Of a DNA stretch of 64,000 nt, positions 40,636 through 49,798 are shown piece by piece. The stretch covers positions 1-64,000 of the forward strand of contig NZ_CBFIEO010000004.1 in assembly GCF_965661665.1 (NCBI RefSeq). Direction: 5' to 3'. Source of the stretch: Cognatiyoonia sp965661665. Its GTDB lineage: Bacteria; Pseudomonadota; Alphaproteobacteria; Rhodobacterales; Rhodobacteraceae. A program made the position numbers and the translations under genes. A model generated the notes under the pieces. The model did no database searches and was not told the DNA's origin. It saw nothing but the letters and a program-made list of their open reading frames with translations. Each line of letters begins with the position of its first letter. Within the stretch, counting starts at the first letter, position 1.

Positions 40636-41430
40636 ATGTCAGACGAAACCGGCCAAACGCAAACACTGAACGATCCGATGGACGTGGCGCGGACCAATGC
40701 AATGTTGGCCGCATTGGGCAGACCCGCAAATCTGCAGCCTATGGACGCGCTGCCGCCGTTCTTTCACCACATCTATTTCTGGAATGCACAGCCACCCGCC
40801 GCCCTTGGCCGCGACGGGCACCCCAAGACAGGCGGATTGGTGCCGGACACGGGCATGCCACGCCGCATGTGGGCCGCGGGCAAACTCACATTTCACCGCC
40901 CGCTTTTGGCGGGTGTCAGAGCGGAGAAGGTCACTACCGTTGAGTCAGTTGAGCGAAAGACCGGACGCTCCGGCCCGCTTGCTTTCGTGCGGCTTCGGCA
41001 TGACATCAAACAGCGCCATACCCTCGCAGTGACAGAGATGCAGGATTTGGTCTACCGCGAAGACAAGCCGCAGACGCCACCGTCACCCCCAGCGGTGCCC
41101 ACAGGCGCGACAGAGACTCAGACGGTGAACTTCGATTCAACGCTCCTGTTTCGGTACTCCGCGCTGACCTTCAACGGACATCGCATCCACTATGATGAAA
41201 CCTACGCGCGGGAGGTTGAGGGGTATGACGGCCTCGTCGTGCATGGTCCTTTGATCGCGCAATTGCTGATGCTGATGGCCGAAGATCATGCTGGCCCGCT
41301 CAATCGCTTTGCTTATCGCGCGACGTCGCCGCTGATGCATCATGAAAAAGCAAAACTATGTCGGAACGGACGAAACCTTTGGGCGCAGGGGCCGGACGGA
41401 CGGCAGTTGATGCTGGCGGATTTTTCCTAG
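40636..41430 (+). CDS. MaoC/HTD2-like hot-dog dehydratase
   Basis: 264 residues with two hot-dog domains, resembling mesaconyl-C4-CoA hydratase/itaconyl-CoA hydratase and eukaryotic HTD2. N-terminal FAS1-type half has LPPFFHHIYFWNAQPPAALG and GMPRRMWAAGKLTFHRPLLAG. The C-terminal half has the catalytic-type FRYSALTFNGHRIHYDETYAREVEGY and LVVHGPLIAQLLML. Probably hydrates an enoyl-CoA; the exact acyl-CoA is unknown. Given mcl1 elsewhere in the window, C4/C5-dicarboxyl-CoA substrates are attractive but unproven. Confidence 0.83.
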   Translation: MSDETGQTQTLNDPMDVARTNAMLAALGRPANLQPMDALPPFFHHIYFWNAQPPAALGRDGHPKTGGLVPDTGMPRRMWAAGKLTFHRPLLAGVRAEKVTTVESVERKTGRSGPLAFVRLRHDIKQRHTLAVTEMQDLVYREDKPQTPPSPPAVPTGATETQTVNFDSTLLFRYSALTFNGHRIHYDETYAREVEGYDGLVVHGPLIAQLLMLMAEDHAGPLNRFAYRATSPLMHHEKAKLCRNGRNLWAQGPDGRQLMLADFS

Positions 41431-41433
41431 CGA

Positions 41434-42471
41434 CTAGAGATTGCGGCTGATGTCGAAGTCGTCTGGATAGGTGACGCGTTTCTCCAGTACCAGATCGGCC
41501 ATCACCTCCCCCACTTTTGGGGCCATGCCAAAGCCGATCTTGAACCCACCGTTTGCTACGAATTCGCCCTTGCGCTGTGGGTGTTCCCCCAGCATGGGCG
41601 CGCGGCTTCGACTGCGAGGGCGGACACCGGCCCAGCGTTCTATCACCGGCGCGTCGCTTAGGATTGGCATCGCAGCCTTCGCCCGCGCAATCACATCCTC
41701 AAGCGCATCGTCCGTGACATTGGGTTTGTCAAACTCCCTCTCGGACGTTGATCCAACCGCCACCGTTCCACCGCGATGGGGAATGATATGCAAGGTGTCG
41801 GCAAAAAGCTGTGGCGCACCAGAGGCATCAAAATCCAGCAGCGCAGCTTGTCCCTTGACACCATTACCAATCTGACGTGGCGCATCCTGTGACATCTCAG
41901 AAAGGCCCGCCCAACCAGTCGCCCAAACCACCTGACCTTCAGGCTTCGCTTCGGCGCAAATCTCCCCCTTCAGGTTCTGAACGGCGCGGGCCAAGGCTTG
42001 CGTGGCCAAACGCGGATGGATCAGGGCTGACAAAGTGTCCTTCACCAACAACCCGGTGGCCGATGGCGGCTCCCACCCAGATGCGGTCGCGGCGACCACG
42101 TTCCACTGCGCTTGGTCTTTCCATAATTCCGTGGCCGACATCGCGCGTTGACGGGCCAAAGAAACGGCAGCGCCATCTGCCAAAGGCTGCAAACGACCAC
42201 TGCGCGAATACCCAGTCGGCAGGCCGGTTCGGGCCTCAACGTCGGGCCAAAAGTCCCGCGCAATCAGCAGACTGTCGAGTTGGAATTGTTTCTTGGCGTT
42301 CCAATTCTCCGGCACATGCGGGGCTAGTGCCCCAACGATCCCACCGCTCGCACCGCCAGCCACCTCATTGGGATCAATTACACGGGTTTTTGCCCCGCGT
42401 TTGGCACAGGCAAAGGCCACGGACAGACCAAAAATGCCTGCGCCATAGACCGTTACATCGACCGTTGCCAT
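41434..42471 (-). CDS. FAD-dependent oxidoreductase, possibly MnmC oxidase-like
   Basis: A 345-residue D-amino-acid-oxidase-type flavoenzyme. The dinucleotide-binding VTVYGAGIFGLSVAFACAKRGA is at the N-terminus, GGASGGIVGALAPHVPENW next, and the FAD-closing ERWAGVRPRSRSRAPMLG with FVANGGFKIGFGMAPKVGE near the C-terminus. The start at 42471 is the ATG giving ATVDVTVYGAG. It is divergent from mnmD by 49 bp. In enterobacterial MnmC a methyltransferase and such an FAD oxidase are one polypeptide, so this gene may supply the oxidase step on the wobble uridine. That assignment is inference from position and family. Confidence 0.82.
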   Translation of the reverse strand: MATVDVTVYGAGIFGLSVAFACAKRGAKTRVIDPNEVAGGASGGIVGALAPHVPENWNAKKQFQLDSLLIARDFWPDVEARTGLPTGYSRSGRLQPLADGAAVSLARQRAMSATELWKDQAQWNVVAATASGWEPPSATGLLVKDTLSALIHPRLATQALARAVQNLKGEICAEAKPEGQVVWATGWAGLSEMSQDAPRQIGNGVKGQAALLDFDASGAPQLFADTLHIIPHRGGTVAVGSTSEREFDKPNVTDDALEDVIARAKAAMPILSDAPVIERWAGVRPRSRSRAPMLGEHPQRKGEFVANGGFKIGFGMAPKVGEVMADLVLEKRVTYPDDFDISRNL

Positions 42472-42520
42472 TCCACGCCCCTCGCGCCATCTTTGCCCCA
42501 CGAAATTAGGGCAAATTGCG

Positions 42521-43195
42521 ATGAGCGACCAGACCGAACAGCTTGAATGGCGCGAGACCGAAGCGGGTGCGGTGCCAATTTCCACCCAGTTTGATGATCC
42601 GTATTATTCGCTCGACAACGGCTTGGCGGAAACACGGCATGTGTTTCTGGATGGAAATGACTTGCCCGCGCGGTTCAAGGATGGGTTCCACGTGGCAGAG
42701 CTTGGCTTTGGCACAGGGCTCAACTTTCTTGCCACGCTTGAGGCGTTTCGGCGGTCAGGCACGTCCGGAAGGTTGAGGTTCACCAGTTTTGAAGCGTTTC
42801 CGATGGCCCCTGCCGATCTCCGAACGGCCTTGGCCCCTTACACGGATTTGCCGACGGATATCCTGAAGGTGCCTTCCCTTGAGGAGTTGAATGGGCCGGA
42901 TTTTGAGCTGCGCGTTATCATTGGTGATGCACGTAAGACCTTGCCGAATTTGACCGATGAAGCCGACGCTTGGTTCCTTGACGGCTTCTCGCCCGCCAAA
43001 AATCCCGAGCTTTGGGAAGTGAGCCTCATGAACACCGTGGGTATCAAAACCAAACCTAGCGGTACCTTTGCAACCTACACCGCTGCGGGCCATGTGCGCC
43101 GCGCGTTGGCCGAAGCGGGTTTCGAAGTTCAGCGGGTCCCTGGCTTTGGTCGCAAGCGTCATATGACAGTGGGGCAGATGCTGAATGCAGAATAA
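42521..43195 (+). CDS. mnmD: tRNA 5-methylaminomethyl-2-thiouridine methyltransferase
   Basis: A 224-residue stand-alone MnmD that methylates nm5(s2)U34 of tRNA to mnm5(s2)U. Family start LEWRETEAGAVPISTQFDDPYYSLDNGLAETRHVFL, SAM-binding VAELGFGTGLNFLATLEAF, the catalytic-site DAWFLDGFSPAKNPELWE and TFATYTAAGHVRRALAEAGF with RKRHM at the end. It overlaps the following transporter gene by 11 bp. Confidence 0.93.
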   Translation: MSDQTEQLEWRETEAGAVPISTQFDDPYYSLDNGLAETRHVFLDGNDLPARFKDGFHVAELGFGTGLNFLATLEAFRRSGTSGRLRFTSFEAFPMAPADLRTALAPYTDLPTDILKVPSLEELNGPDFELRVIIGDARKTLPNLTDEADAWFLDGFSPAKNPELWEVSLMNTVGIKTKPSGTFATYTAAGHVRRALAEAGFEVQRVPGFGRKRHMTVGQMLNAE

Positions 43196-44045
43196 CCTCA
43201 GGCTTGGCATCATTTTCATGGTCATCACCGCTTTCGTCTTCGCGGTGCAGGACGGCATTTCGCGGCATCTAGCGGGTACATACAACGTCTACATGGTGGT
43301 GATGATCCGCTACTGGTTCTTTGCGGCCTTCGTGATCACTGTCGCTTCCCGCCAATCCGGATCGATCCGCGCCGCTGCATCCACCAGTCAGCCTTTCATT
43401 CAAATCCTGCGCGGGGCGCTTTTGGCGCTGGAAATCTGCGTAATGGTCAGCGCGTTTGTGATCTTGGGATTGGTGGAAAGCCACGCAATCTTTGCCTGCT
43501 ACCCACTTGTCATCGCCGCCCTCTCTGGCCCGATCTTGGGCGAACAAGTTGGCTGGCGGCGCTGGGGTGCGATTGCGACAGGCTTCATCGGAGTCTTGGT
43601 GATCCTGCAACCGGGGAGAGGCGTGTTTGCACCGGCGGCAGCGATCCCATTCGCCTCTGCCGCGATGTTCGCGCTCTATAGCCTGCTCACGCGGTACGCC
43701 GCTCGCAAGGACACCGCTGCCACGTCGTTTTTCTGGACCGGCACAGTGGGTGCGGTTGTGATGACCGCAATCGGCATCTGGTTTTGGGAGCCGATGACCA
43801 GCAACGATTGGGCATGGATGGCCATCTTGTGCGTGACGGGAGCCTTGGGCCATTGGACGCTGATCAAAGCCTATGAAGCGGCGGAGGCAAGCGCGATCCA
43901 ACCCTTCGCCTACCTCCAAATGGTGTTTGCCATAATCATCGGCCTTAGCCTCTTTGGGGAAACGTTGGAGCCGCATGTCGCCTTCGGCGGTCTCATCATC
44001 GTCCTGGCTGGGCTCTACACCCTGTGGCGCGCGCGTTTAGCCTAA
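43185..44045 (+). CDS. DMT-family (EamA) transporter
   Basis: A 286-residue inner-membrane transporter with about ten helices in two EamA repeats: RLGIIFMVITAFVFAVQDG and VYMVVMIRYWFFAAFVITV, then IFACYPLVIAALSGPILGE, WGAIATGFIGVLVILQPG, and a second half with MFALYSLLTRYAAR, WMAILCVTGALGHWTLIKAYE, FAYLQMVFAIIIGLSLFGE, FGGLIIVLAGLYTLWRAR. Substrate unknown (drug/metabolite export is the family theme). The start overlaps mnmD and the TAA stop overlaps the convergent transglycosylase stop by four bases. Confidence 0.9.
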   Translation: MQNNLRLGIIFMVITAFVFAVQDGISRHLAGTYNVYMVVMIRYWFFAAFVITVASRQSGSIRAAASTSQPFIQILRGALLALEICVMVSAFVILGLVESHAIFACYPLVIAALSGPILGEQVGWRRWGAIATGFIGVLVILQPGRGVFAPAAAIPFASAAMFALYSLLTRYAARKDTAATSFFWTGTVGAVVMTAIGIWFWEPMTSNDWAWMAILCVTGALGHWTLIKAYEAAEASAIQPFAYLQMVFAIIIGLSLFGETLEPHVAFGGLIIVLAGLYTLWRARLA

Positions 44046-46063
44046 GGCCGCGCGGTGGGTCTCAGTGATGTGGTCAAACCTTCGGGTGAAGACAAATCAT
44101 CTGGCCGCATCTCTGGCCGGATATTCGGTTTGATCCCTGTGAGCAACTCCATAAACTGGACTGGACCCACCTCGCCACTCAAGCGGGCCTCGTAGATCGG
44201 GATCGATTCTGTGATCCGCATCACATAATTGCGTGTTTCGCGGAACGGGATGTGCTCGATCCAGTCAATGACATCCACCTCCCCCAAACGCGGGTCGCCT
44301 CGTTCTGACATCCAGATCGCGGGGCGGCTTGGTCCCGCATTATAGCCCGCTGCAATCTGGACGGGGGAGTAGCCGAACTCCTCCTCCAGCACAGCAAGGT
44401 ATTTTGACCCCAGTCGTGCGTTGTAGCGCCAATCAGCGGTCAACCGACCGCGGCTGTAAGGCAAGTCCAGAAAGCCCGCGACTTCTTCTGCAGTGGCAGG
44501 CATCAATTGCATCAGCCCCAAGGCACCCACGGGACTGCCCACAACGGGATTAAACTCACTCTCCCGTCGTGCGATGGACAGCGCCAAGGCGGGCTTTGTC
44601 GGCAAGTCCATCTCCGATAGCGGGTGAATTGGGAAATGGCTCGACGGCACCAAACGCCCCTTTGAGATGGCTGACTTGCCGAGGATGAGTTCAAAGAAAC
44701 TCTCCCCCTTCGCCTCCAAAGCGGCCCCAAGAAGTGACAGCGTTTCCGCATCAAGAGTCCGACCTAAATCAGCAAAGAAGGTGACAGCCGCCCCGCGCTC
44801 CCCCGCCTCCAAAAGCGTCAGCGCGGCGCGGATTTTGTCATTCTCTAGGATGTCCGAGTTTTCCCAATCGCGCGGGTCATTCTGACCCGTCAACGCGGCG
44901 TTCAAGGGACGGGCCAATTTCTCTGACGCGATCAAGCCGTAGAAGGCTGTCTGATGCTCCGCCGCGCGTTGGTAGGCAGCGGTTGCACGAGCATCGCCCA
45001 AAGCCTCAAACGCGCGACCGATCCAGTATTCCATGCGTGCAATGGAAATGGGTGTGTCGATTTCCGCACGCGCCTTTTCAAAATGCCCAATCGCAGCAGC
45101 AGGTTCGTTCAAATAGGTCAGCGCGATGTAGCCCGCCAACCATTCGAGATCCGCAAAAGCGTTTCCATCCTCCAAGAAGTGCTGCGTCGCCAGACGGTAG
45201 GCTTGCGTCGGGCGTCCTTCCCGCATTTCCCACCGGGCGAGGGAGCGTCGCCATCCAGACCAACGGAATGGTTGACCCAAAGCCTCCGCACTTGTGGATT
45301 GCCCAAGTGCGACCGCAACAGCTTCGGCACGGCGTCCCCGATCCACAAGCCAATTGCAGCGGTCATATTTCAGCGCGGGTGTCGACTTGAGCGCGACAGG
45401 CACGGCCTCCACCCGCTCCGCCAAATCGCTCTTGTTCTGGATATAGCCCAATCGCGCGGCGGCGAGTTTTGCCTGATCTTCAGACAAAAGCGGCAGCATC
45501 CGCTCCGCCTCTTCCGTCCGCCAGCGCCACAAAAGCGCATCAACACGGGCGGCATGATGCGGGGCCAAACGATCAGGAAACGCCTCTAGCAAAGCGTCAT
45601 GCCCTTCCTCGCTCAGCCGCAGTTCGATCCAAGCAGTCGCGACCACGTCATCAGCCAAACCTATCAGACCCCGCGCATCCAAAGCTTGTGCCAGCCGGAC
45701 GGCCCCCAATCCGGTTTGTGGCCGCACATCACCGAACCATTGCAGAACGACGCCGGGATCGGCATTTTCGGGGATCGCTTCCTCACCCTTGGCGCGGATC
45801 GATCGCAGTCCGGGCCAGTCAGGGCGCTTGGTGCCAAAGGCGCGGTAATCGGCAAATGTGCCTTCACCCGCCCGCAAGCGCAGCCACTCCACCAAGTCAA
45901 CCGTCACCGCATCTTGGGCCTGCCCCTCGGCCACGCCACGGGCAGCAAACCAATCCTCGTCCCCAGCAAGGCGCACCGCGTCTACCGCAGCTTTTGGCAT
46001 CAGTTGCGCGGCCGCCGAAAAAGGCAGCAGCCCCAAAAGAAGGATGAGGAGAAGTCGGATCAT
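44042..46063 (-). CDS. Soluble lytic murein transglycosylase
   Basis: A 673-residue periplasmic Slt70-like enzyme: signal peptide IRLLLILLLGLLPFSAAA, a long alpha-superhelical U domain (with TPR-like RYALE/AAAIGHFEKARAEI segments), and the C-terminal SLT domain with catalytic Glu in LSIARRESEFNPVVGSPVGALGLMQLMPATAEEVAG, SKYLAVLEEEFGYSPVQIAAGYNAGP and the closing VDVIDWIEHIPFRETRNYVMRI. Start at 46063 chosen as the ATG giving a signal peptide. Divergent from dapA (149 bp). Confidence 0.92.
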   Translation of the reverse strand: MIRLLLILLLGLLPFSAAAQLMPKAAVDAVRLAGDEDWFAARGVAEGQAQDAVTVDLVEWLRLRAGEGTFADYRAFGTKRPDWPGLRSIRAKGEEAIPENADPGVVLQWFGDVRPQTGLGAVRLAQALDARGLIGLADDVVATAWIELRLSEEGHDALLEAFPDRLAPHHAARVDALLWRWRTEEAERMLPLLSEDQAKLAAARLGYIQNKSDLAERVEAVPVALKSTPALKYDRCNWLVDRGRRAEAVAVALGQSTSAEALGQPFRWSGWRRSLARWEMREGRPTQAYRLATQHFLEDGNAFADLEWLAGYIALTYLNEPAAAIGHFEKARAEIDTPISIARMEYWIGRAFEALGDARATAAYQRAAEHQTAFYGLIASEKLARPLNAALTGQNDPRDWENSDILENDKIRAALTLLEAGERGAAVTFFADLGRTLDAETLSLLGAALEAKGESFFELILGKSAISKGRLVPSSHFPIHPLSEMDLPTKPALALSIARRESEFNPVVGSPVGALGLMQLMPATAEEVAGFLDLPYSRGRLTADWRYNARLGSKYLAVLEEEFGYSPVQIAAGYNAGPSRPAIWMSERGDPRLGEVDVIDWIEHIPFRETRNYVMRITESIPIYEARLSGEVGPVQFMELLTGIKPNIRPEMRPDDLSSPEGLTTSLRPTARP

Positions 46064-46212
46064 AATTGCCTGTTGGATCGCGTTTTTCAACAAGCTAGGT
46101 CGGACAGCCGAACAAGGCCACACAAATTCTTGGCATTCAGCGGAAAGGCGTCTAGTGTCCGCGCGATTTTAAGGGGCAAACCGCCCATCACCGCAAAAAA
46201 AGGAAGCGCGTT

Positions 46213-47085
46213 ATGATCAAAGGATCTTTGCCAGCACTCGTCACGCCGTTCTCGAACGGTTCAGTGGACATCGACGCGCTCAAAAAACTTGTTGATTGGC
46301 ACATTGACCAAGGCTCGCACGGGTTGGTACCCGTCGGGACAACAGGTGAAAGCCCAACCCTGAGCCATGAAGAGCATGATTTGGTGGTGCAAACTGTCGT
46401 GGACCAAGTGGCCGGTCGCATCCCCGTGATTGCTGGTGCGGGTTCCAACAACACGGAAGAAACCGTGCGTCTTATTCAGGCAGCCAAGGACGCAGGGGCG
46501 ACGGCCGCGCTTGTTGTCACGCCTTATTACAACAAGCCAACACAGCGCGGGTTAAAGGCGCATTTTCTGGCTGCTGCCGACTGCGGTCTGCCGATCATCA
46601 TCTACAACATCCCGCCACGATCCGTGATCGACATGACGCCCGACACAATGGCTGAGTTGAGCAAGCATGAGATGATCATTGGCGTAAAAGACGCCACAGC
46701 TGACCTGTCACGCGTTCCGGCAACGCGCCACCGCTGCGGGAAGGACTTCATCCAGTTGTCTGGCGAAGACGCAACGGCGCTCGGCTTTAACGCCCATGGC
46801 GGCGTTGGCTGTATCTCCGTCACGGCGAACGTCGCGCCTCGGCTTTGCGCTGAGTTTCAGGAGAAAACGCTGGCAAAAGACTTTGATGGCGCGTTGACCC
46901 TTCTGGACCGTCTCATGCCCTTGCATGAAGCGATATTTACAGAGCCGGGGCTTTGTGGCGCGAAATATGGATTGTCTGTTTTGGGAATGTGCAGCGACAA
47001 TGTCCGCTCCCCCCTGACAACGCTAACAGATGAGACGAAGGCGAAAATCAAAGACGCGATGGTCTTTGCAGGGCTTCTGAACTAG
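46213..47085 (+). CDS. dapA: 4-hydroxy-tetrahydrodipicolinate synthase
   Basis: Condenses pyruvate with aspartate semialdehyde in the lysine/diaminopimelate pathway. 290 residues, TIM barrel: GSLPALVTPFSNGSVD, the substrate loop GTTGESPTLSHEEH, VTPYYNKPTQRG, catalytic Tyr in IIIYNIPPRSVIDM and Schiff-base Lys in IIGVKDATADLSR. AAGGAAG lies 7 nt upstream of the ATG. The pathway's last enzyme, lysA, is at 61.3 kb. Its TAG stop overlaps the end of the convergent ycaQ remnant (CTAG at 47082-47085). Confidence 0.96.
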   Translation: MIKGSLPALVTPFSNGSVDIDALKKLVDWHIDQGSHGLVPVGTTGESPTLSHEEHDLVVQTVVDQVAGRIPVIAGAGSNNTEETVRLIQAAKDAGATAALVVTPYYNKPTQRGLKAHFLAAADCGLPIIIYNIPPRSVIDMTPDTMAELSKHEMIIGVKDATADLSRVPATRHRCGKDFIQLSGEDATALGFNAHGGVGCISVTANVAPRLCAEFQEKTLAKDFDGALTLLDRLMPLHEAIFTEPGLCGAKYGLSVLGMCSDNVRSPLTTLTDETKAKIKDAMVFAGLLN

Positions 47086-48289
47086 CCCGCCGTCCTCAGC
47101 CAATCATCGGCAAATGCGACCGCGTCGCAGCCGCCAAAGCGGGCGGCGCGGTCCAATTCGGCCATCAGACGCTTCTGGCGCCCAGCGCCCATGCGCACCT
47201 TTGGCTCCGGCCAAAAAGCGGTGACGTCGAGACGTTTTGCCTCTCGATCTGCTTTCATATCGATGCGCCCGATCAACTGATCGCCTTCCATCACGGGGAA
47301 TACGTAGTAGCCGTATTGCCGTTTCGCAGCAGGGACGAAAATCTCGATCCGGTAGTGAAACCCAAAAAGCCGCTCAGCACGCTTGCGATCACGCAAGACC
47401 GGATCAAAAGGCGAAAGGATCCGTACCCTTTGTGAAATATCTAGGACTGGCAAATCCAGCAGGTCCGGCCGCGCAAAGGAACGGCGCAAGCTGCCATCGA
47501 CGCATTCCACGTCAACTTCGATCAACGCACCTGTCACAAGGCCCCGCTGACACCATTCTTTCGCTTCTTGGGACGTCACCGTGTCCCAAAACGCGGTAAT
47601 CTCCCCACTTGTGGTAAACCCCAAATGGTCAAGCGCTTCGTTACAGTGCCAATCGATCGCGTCTTCATTAGAAACAAAAGCGTTCAAATGCGCTGAGGGG
47701 ATCACTCGATCTGTCAGGTCGTAAATTTTGCGGAACCCTTCGCGCCGCGTGACCGAAAGCTCCCCCGCGTGCCAAAGATATTCGAGCGCGGTCTTTGACG
47801 GATGCCAATCCCACCATCCGCCGGAGGATTTCTTTTCATCCTGACCGACATCCGCCGTCCCACAGGCCCCATTGTCGGAGATATGCCGCAAGACCTCATC
47901 GGTCTTTTCCCAGAAATCCCCCGCCTGTTCTTGCTGTAGTGATCTTCGAGTCGCCACGCTGACCGTTGAAACCGCAGCCGCCATTTCGGGAAGAACTCGG
48001 TGGGTACAGTTGCCGCGTCGTGGGTTCAATGCTCAAACAGTTTCCTGTCGCGCTTAAGGAGCAAGTCCAAAGTTTGCGGCCGATACTGCTGCCGCCGCGA
48101 TCACAGGATCATGTCGTGCGCGCTGGCGAAAGTGTTCACACTATCAAGCTGCACAAACCCCAAATTACCGATCAGCTTGGCAAGGTCCGCCCCCTTCCCT
48201 GCCCCCGATGGCGTGTCGGTCAAAAGGTGCTTTCGCAGAAACACCCGCCGCACCGTGGCATTTAAAAGGACGGGGACCACGTCAGTCAT
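47082..48289 (-). pseudogene. ycaQ: Broken YcaQ-type winged-helix DNA glycosylase gene
   Basis: Remnant of a ~400-residue YcaQ/AlkX-type protein (interstrand-crosslink DNA glycosylase). ATG at 48289 reads through VRRVFLRKHLL and FVQLDSVNTFASAHDMIL to a TGA at 48101-48103 where the family has Trp. The same frame continues SRRQQYRPQTLDLLLKRD and KLFEH to a second TGA at 48026-48028, again at a conserved Trp (EHW). It then reads THDAATVPTEFFPKW, and near a run of five C (47918-47922) one base appears to be missing. The other frame carries the rest (GGWWDWHPSKTALEYLWHAG, DLTDRVIPSAH, ILSPFDPVLRDRKRAERLFG). Two nonsense codons plus one frameshift, so not functional as read. Confidence 0.85.
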
Positions 48290-48710
48290 CCCCCGGCGTC
48301 AGACGCGCTTGGCGGAGGAATTCCACCAAAATGGTCGTCACAAATCCGATCGACAACAGCACATTCACCGCTGTCATCCCACCCAACAACCGCCATTCCA
48401 CCGACAAGAGGATGTCGCCGAACCCCAGGGCCGTGAAGGCAACGAGCGACAAATAGATCGCTGGCTCTAGCGTTTCGAAAATTCCAAAATACCAGAAACA
48501 GAGTGCCCAAATCCAAACACCGACCGTCAATTGGATAAACACCCAGATCGACGCCAACGACAAGAACACCAACATGCGTTTGCCTTGATGGGAACGGCGG
48601 AACCTTTTCCGGACGCGGCGCAAAATGAACTCAATCAACCAAAACCCAAATCCGGCCAAGACAATAGAGAACACCAACAACCCGCTGCCGATGAACAATT
48701 GGAGCAACAT
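48282..48710 (-). CDS. Small two-helix potassium-channel-type protein
   Basis: About 142 residues, starting at 48710 (LLQLFIGSGLLVFSIVLAG). One N-terminal helix, a basic linker (LRRVRKRFRRSHQGKR), further helices (VFLSLASIWVFIQLTVGVWIW), a pore-loop region FETLEPAIYLSLVAFTALGFGDILL and a last helix (GGMTAVNVLLSIGFVTTILVEFL). The filter-like ALGFGD resembles the T-x-G-Y/F-G-D of Ion_trans_2 potassium channels. It overlaps the start of the broken ycaQ gene by 8 bp and is divergent from smpB. Confidence 0.8.
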   Translation of the reverse strand: MLLQLFIGSGLLVFSIVLAGFGFWLIEFILRRVRKRFRRSHQGKRMLVFLSLASIWVFIQLTVGVWIWALCFWYFGIFETLEPAIYLSLVAFTALGFGDILLSVEWRLLGGMTAVNVLLSIGFVTTILVEFLRQARLTPGDD

Positions 48711-48779
48711 CCAAGTCTCCTTTCCCTGACGCTGAGCAGGCTTGTTTTGAAAAGGCGATTGCCCTATCTCACGCCAACT

Positions 48780-49253
48780 ATGGCTAAAAAATCCGATAAC
48801 AAAAATTACAAAGTCATCGCTGAAAACCGGCGGGCGCGGTACGACTATGCGATTGAGGATGACTTGGAGGTCGGGATCGTCCTGCACGGACCAGAAGTCA
48901 AATCGCTTCGGACGGGTCAATCCAACATCGCGGACAGCTATGCCTCTGTCGATGATGGGGAGCTGTGGCTGACCAACGCCTATATAGCACCCTATGAGCA
49001 AGCCATGTTCGGCTTTGAAGAGCGGCGCAAGCGTAAACTTTTGTGCTCAAAACGGGAATTGGCGCGGCTTTGGAACGCGACAAAGCGTGATGGTATGACC
49101 ATCGTCCCGCTTGTGATGTATTTCAACGACCGCGGTCTCGTGAAGCTAAAGATCGCGTTGGCTAAAGGCAAGAAAACGCACGACAAACGTGCCTCAGACG
49201 CCAAAAAGGACTGGAATCGTCAAAAGCAACGACTGTTGCGCCACGACGTCTGA
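48780..49253 (+). CDS. smpB: SsrA-binding protein SmpB
   Basis: Binds tmRNA for ribosome rescue. 157 residues: VIAENRRARYDYAIEDDLEVGIVLHGPEVKSLR (family signature), NIADSYASVDDGELWLTNAYIAPYEQ, RKRKLLCSKRELARL, and the basic C-terminal tail ALAKGKKTHDKRASDAKKDWNRQ that enters the ribosome. Start at ATG 48780. No tmRNA gene is visible nearby. Confidence 0.96.
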   Translation: MAKKSDNKNYKVIAENRRARYDYAIEDDLEVGIVLHGPEVKSLRTGQSNIADSYASVDDGELWLTNAYIAPYEQAMFGFEERRKRKLLCSKRELARLWNATKRDGMTIVPLVMYFNDRGLVKLKIALAKGKKTHDKRASDAKKDWNRQKQRLLRHDV

Positions 49254-49330
49254 GCCCTCTCACAAGCCGCACGTGCCTAAATGTCCCCTTCACGAACGAT
49301 TGTTCGGTGATACGCTGTTCATGAGCGACC

Positions 49331-49660
49331 TTGGGGCCAGCCGCAAATCCCAATTATAATTGGCCCGACAGGAAGGAACCGGGGAATAGGGAACTTATTA
49401 TCCAATTGATCGAAGGTGCCGTTGGCGGAAACGCCGTTGGTGCAGGTCTGAAAAATCTTTCAATAGGCGCTGCGGGGAACTCCATCGCGGGCGCTATCGG
49501 CGGCTTGGGCGGCGGACAGCTTTTGGGCATGCTTGGCACTAGTGGTGAAGCCGCGGCAGCCGTAGGTGGTTTTGACATTGCGGGTCTGCTTGGCGGCGCA
49601 GGCGGCGGTGCCGTTCTGACGGCTGTCATCTGGCTGATCAAAAACAAGATGATGGGCTAA
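49331..49660 (+). CDS. Small Gly/Ala-rich membrane protein, start unclear
   Basis: A conserved-looking hydrophobic protein dominated by glycine and alanine: IIQLIEGAVGGNAVGAGLKNLSIG, AIGGLGGGQLLGMLG, GGFDIAGLLGGAGGGAVLTAVIWLIKNKMMG. The 49331 coordinate is a TTG, but the residues between it and about 49394 look non-coding. A start near LIIQL is expected, yet only CTT, ATT (49397) or TTG (49406) codons are there, after AGGGAA. Either a rare start codon is used or the gene has lost its start. Function unknown. Confidence 0.5.
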   Translation: MGPAANPNYNWPDRKEPGNRELIIQLIEGAVGGNAVGAGLKNLSIGAAGNSIAGAIGGLGGGQLLGMLGTSGEAAAAVGGFDIAGLLGGAGGGAVLTAVIWLIKNKMMG

Positions 49661-49741
49661 GTTCAAGTTGCAAGATTTGCGAAGGGGCGCAGGGGAACTT
49701 ACGCCACTTTTTCTCTGGTCAGGCCCAACCCTTGCAAGATC

Positions 49742-49765
49742 ATCAGGCCCACGCTAGAGCCTGAT
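49742..49765. other. Hairpin ahead of sseA
   Basis: ATCAGGC (49742-49748) and GCCTGAT (49759-49765) form a 7-bp stem with a 10-nt loop, 33 bases upstream of the sseA ATG. Could end the preceding transcript or shape the sseA leader. Confidence 0.3.
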
Positions 49766-49798
49766 CTAAGGCCAGACCGCTTCTGCACAGGTTCCGCT

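Noticed and set aside
48026..48103. TGA codons at Trp positions read as possible TGA reassignment or selenocysteine
   Set aside because: Many intact genes in this window end with TGA (panC, cobL, cobW, cbtA and others), the sites are Trp not Cys, and the gene also carries a frameshift. Pseudogenisation is simpler.
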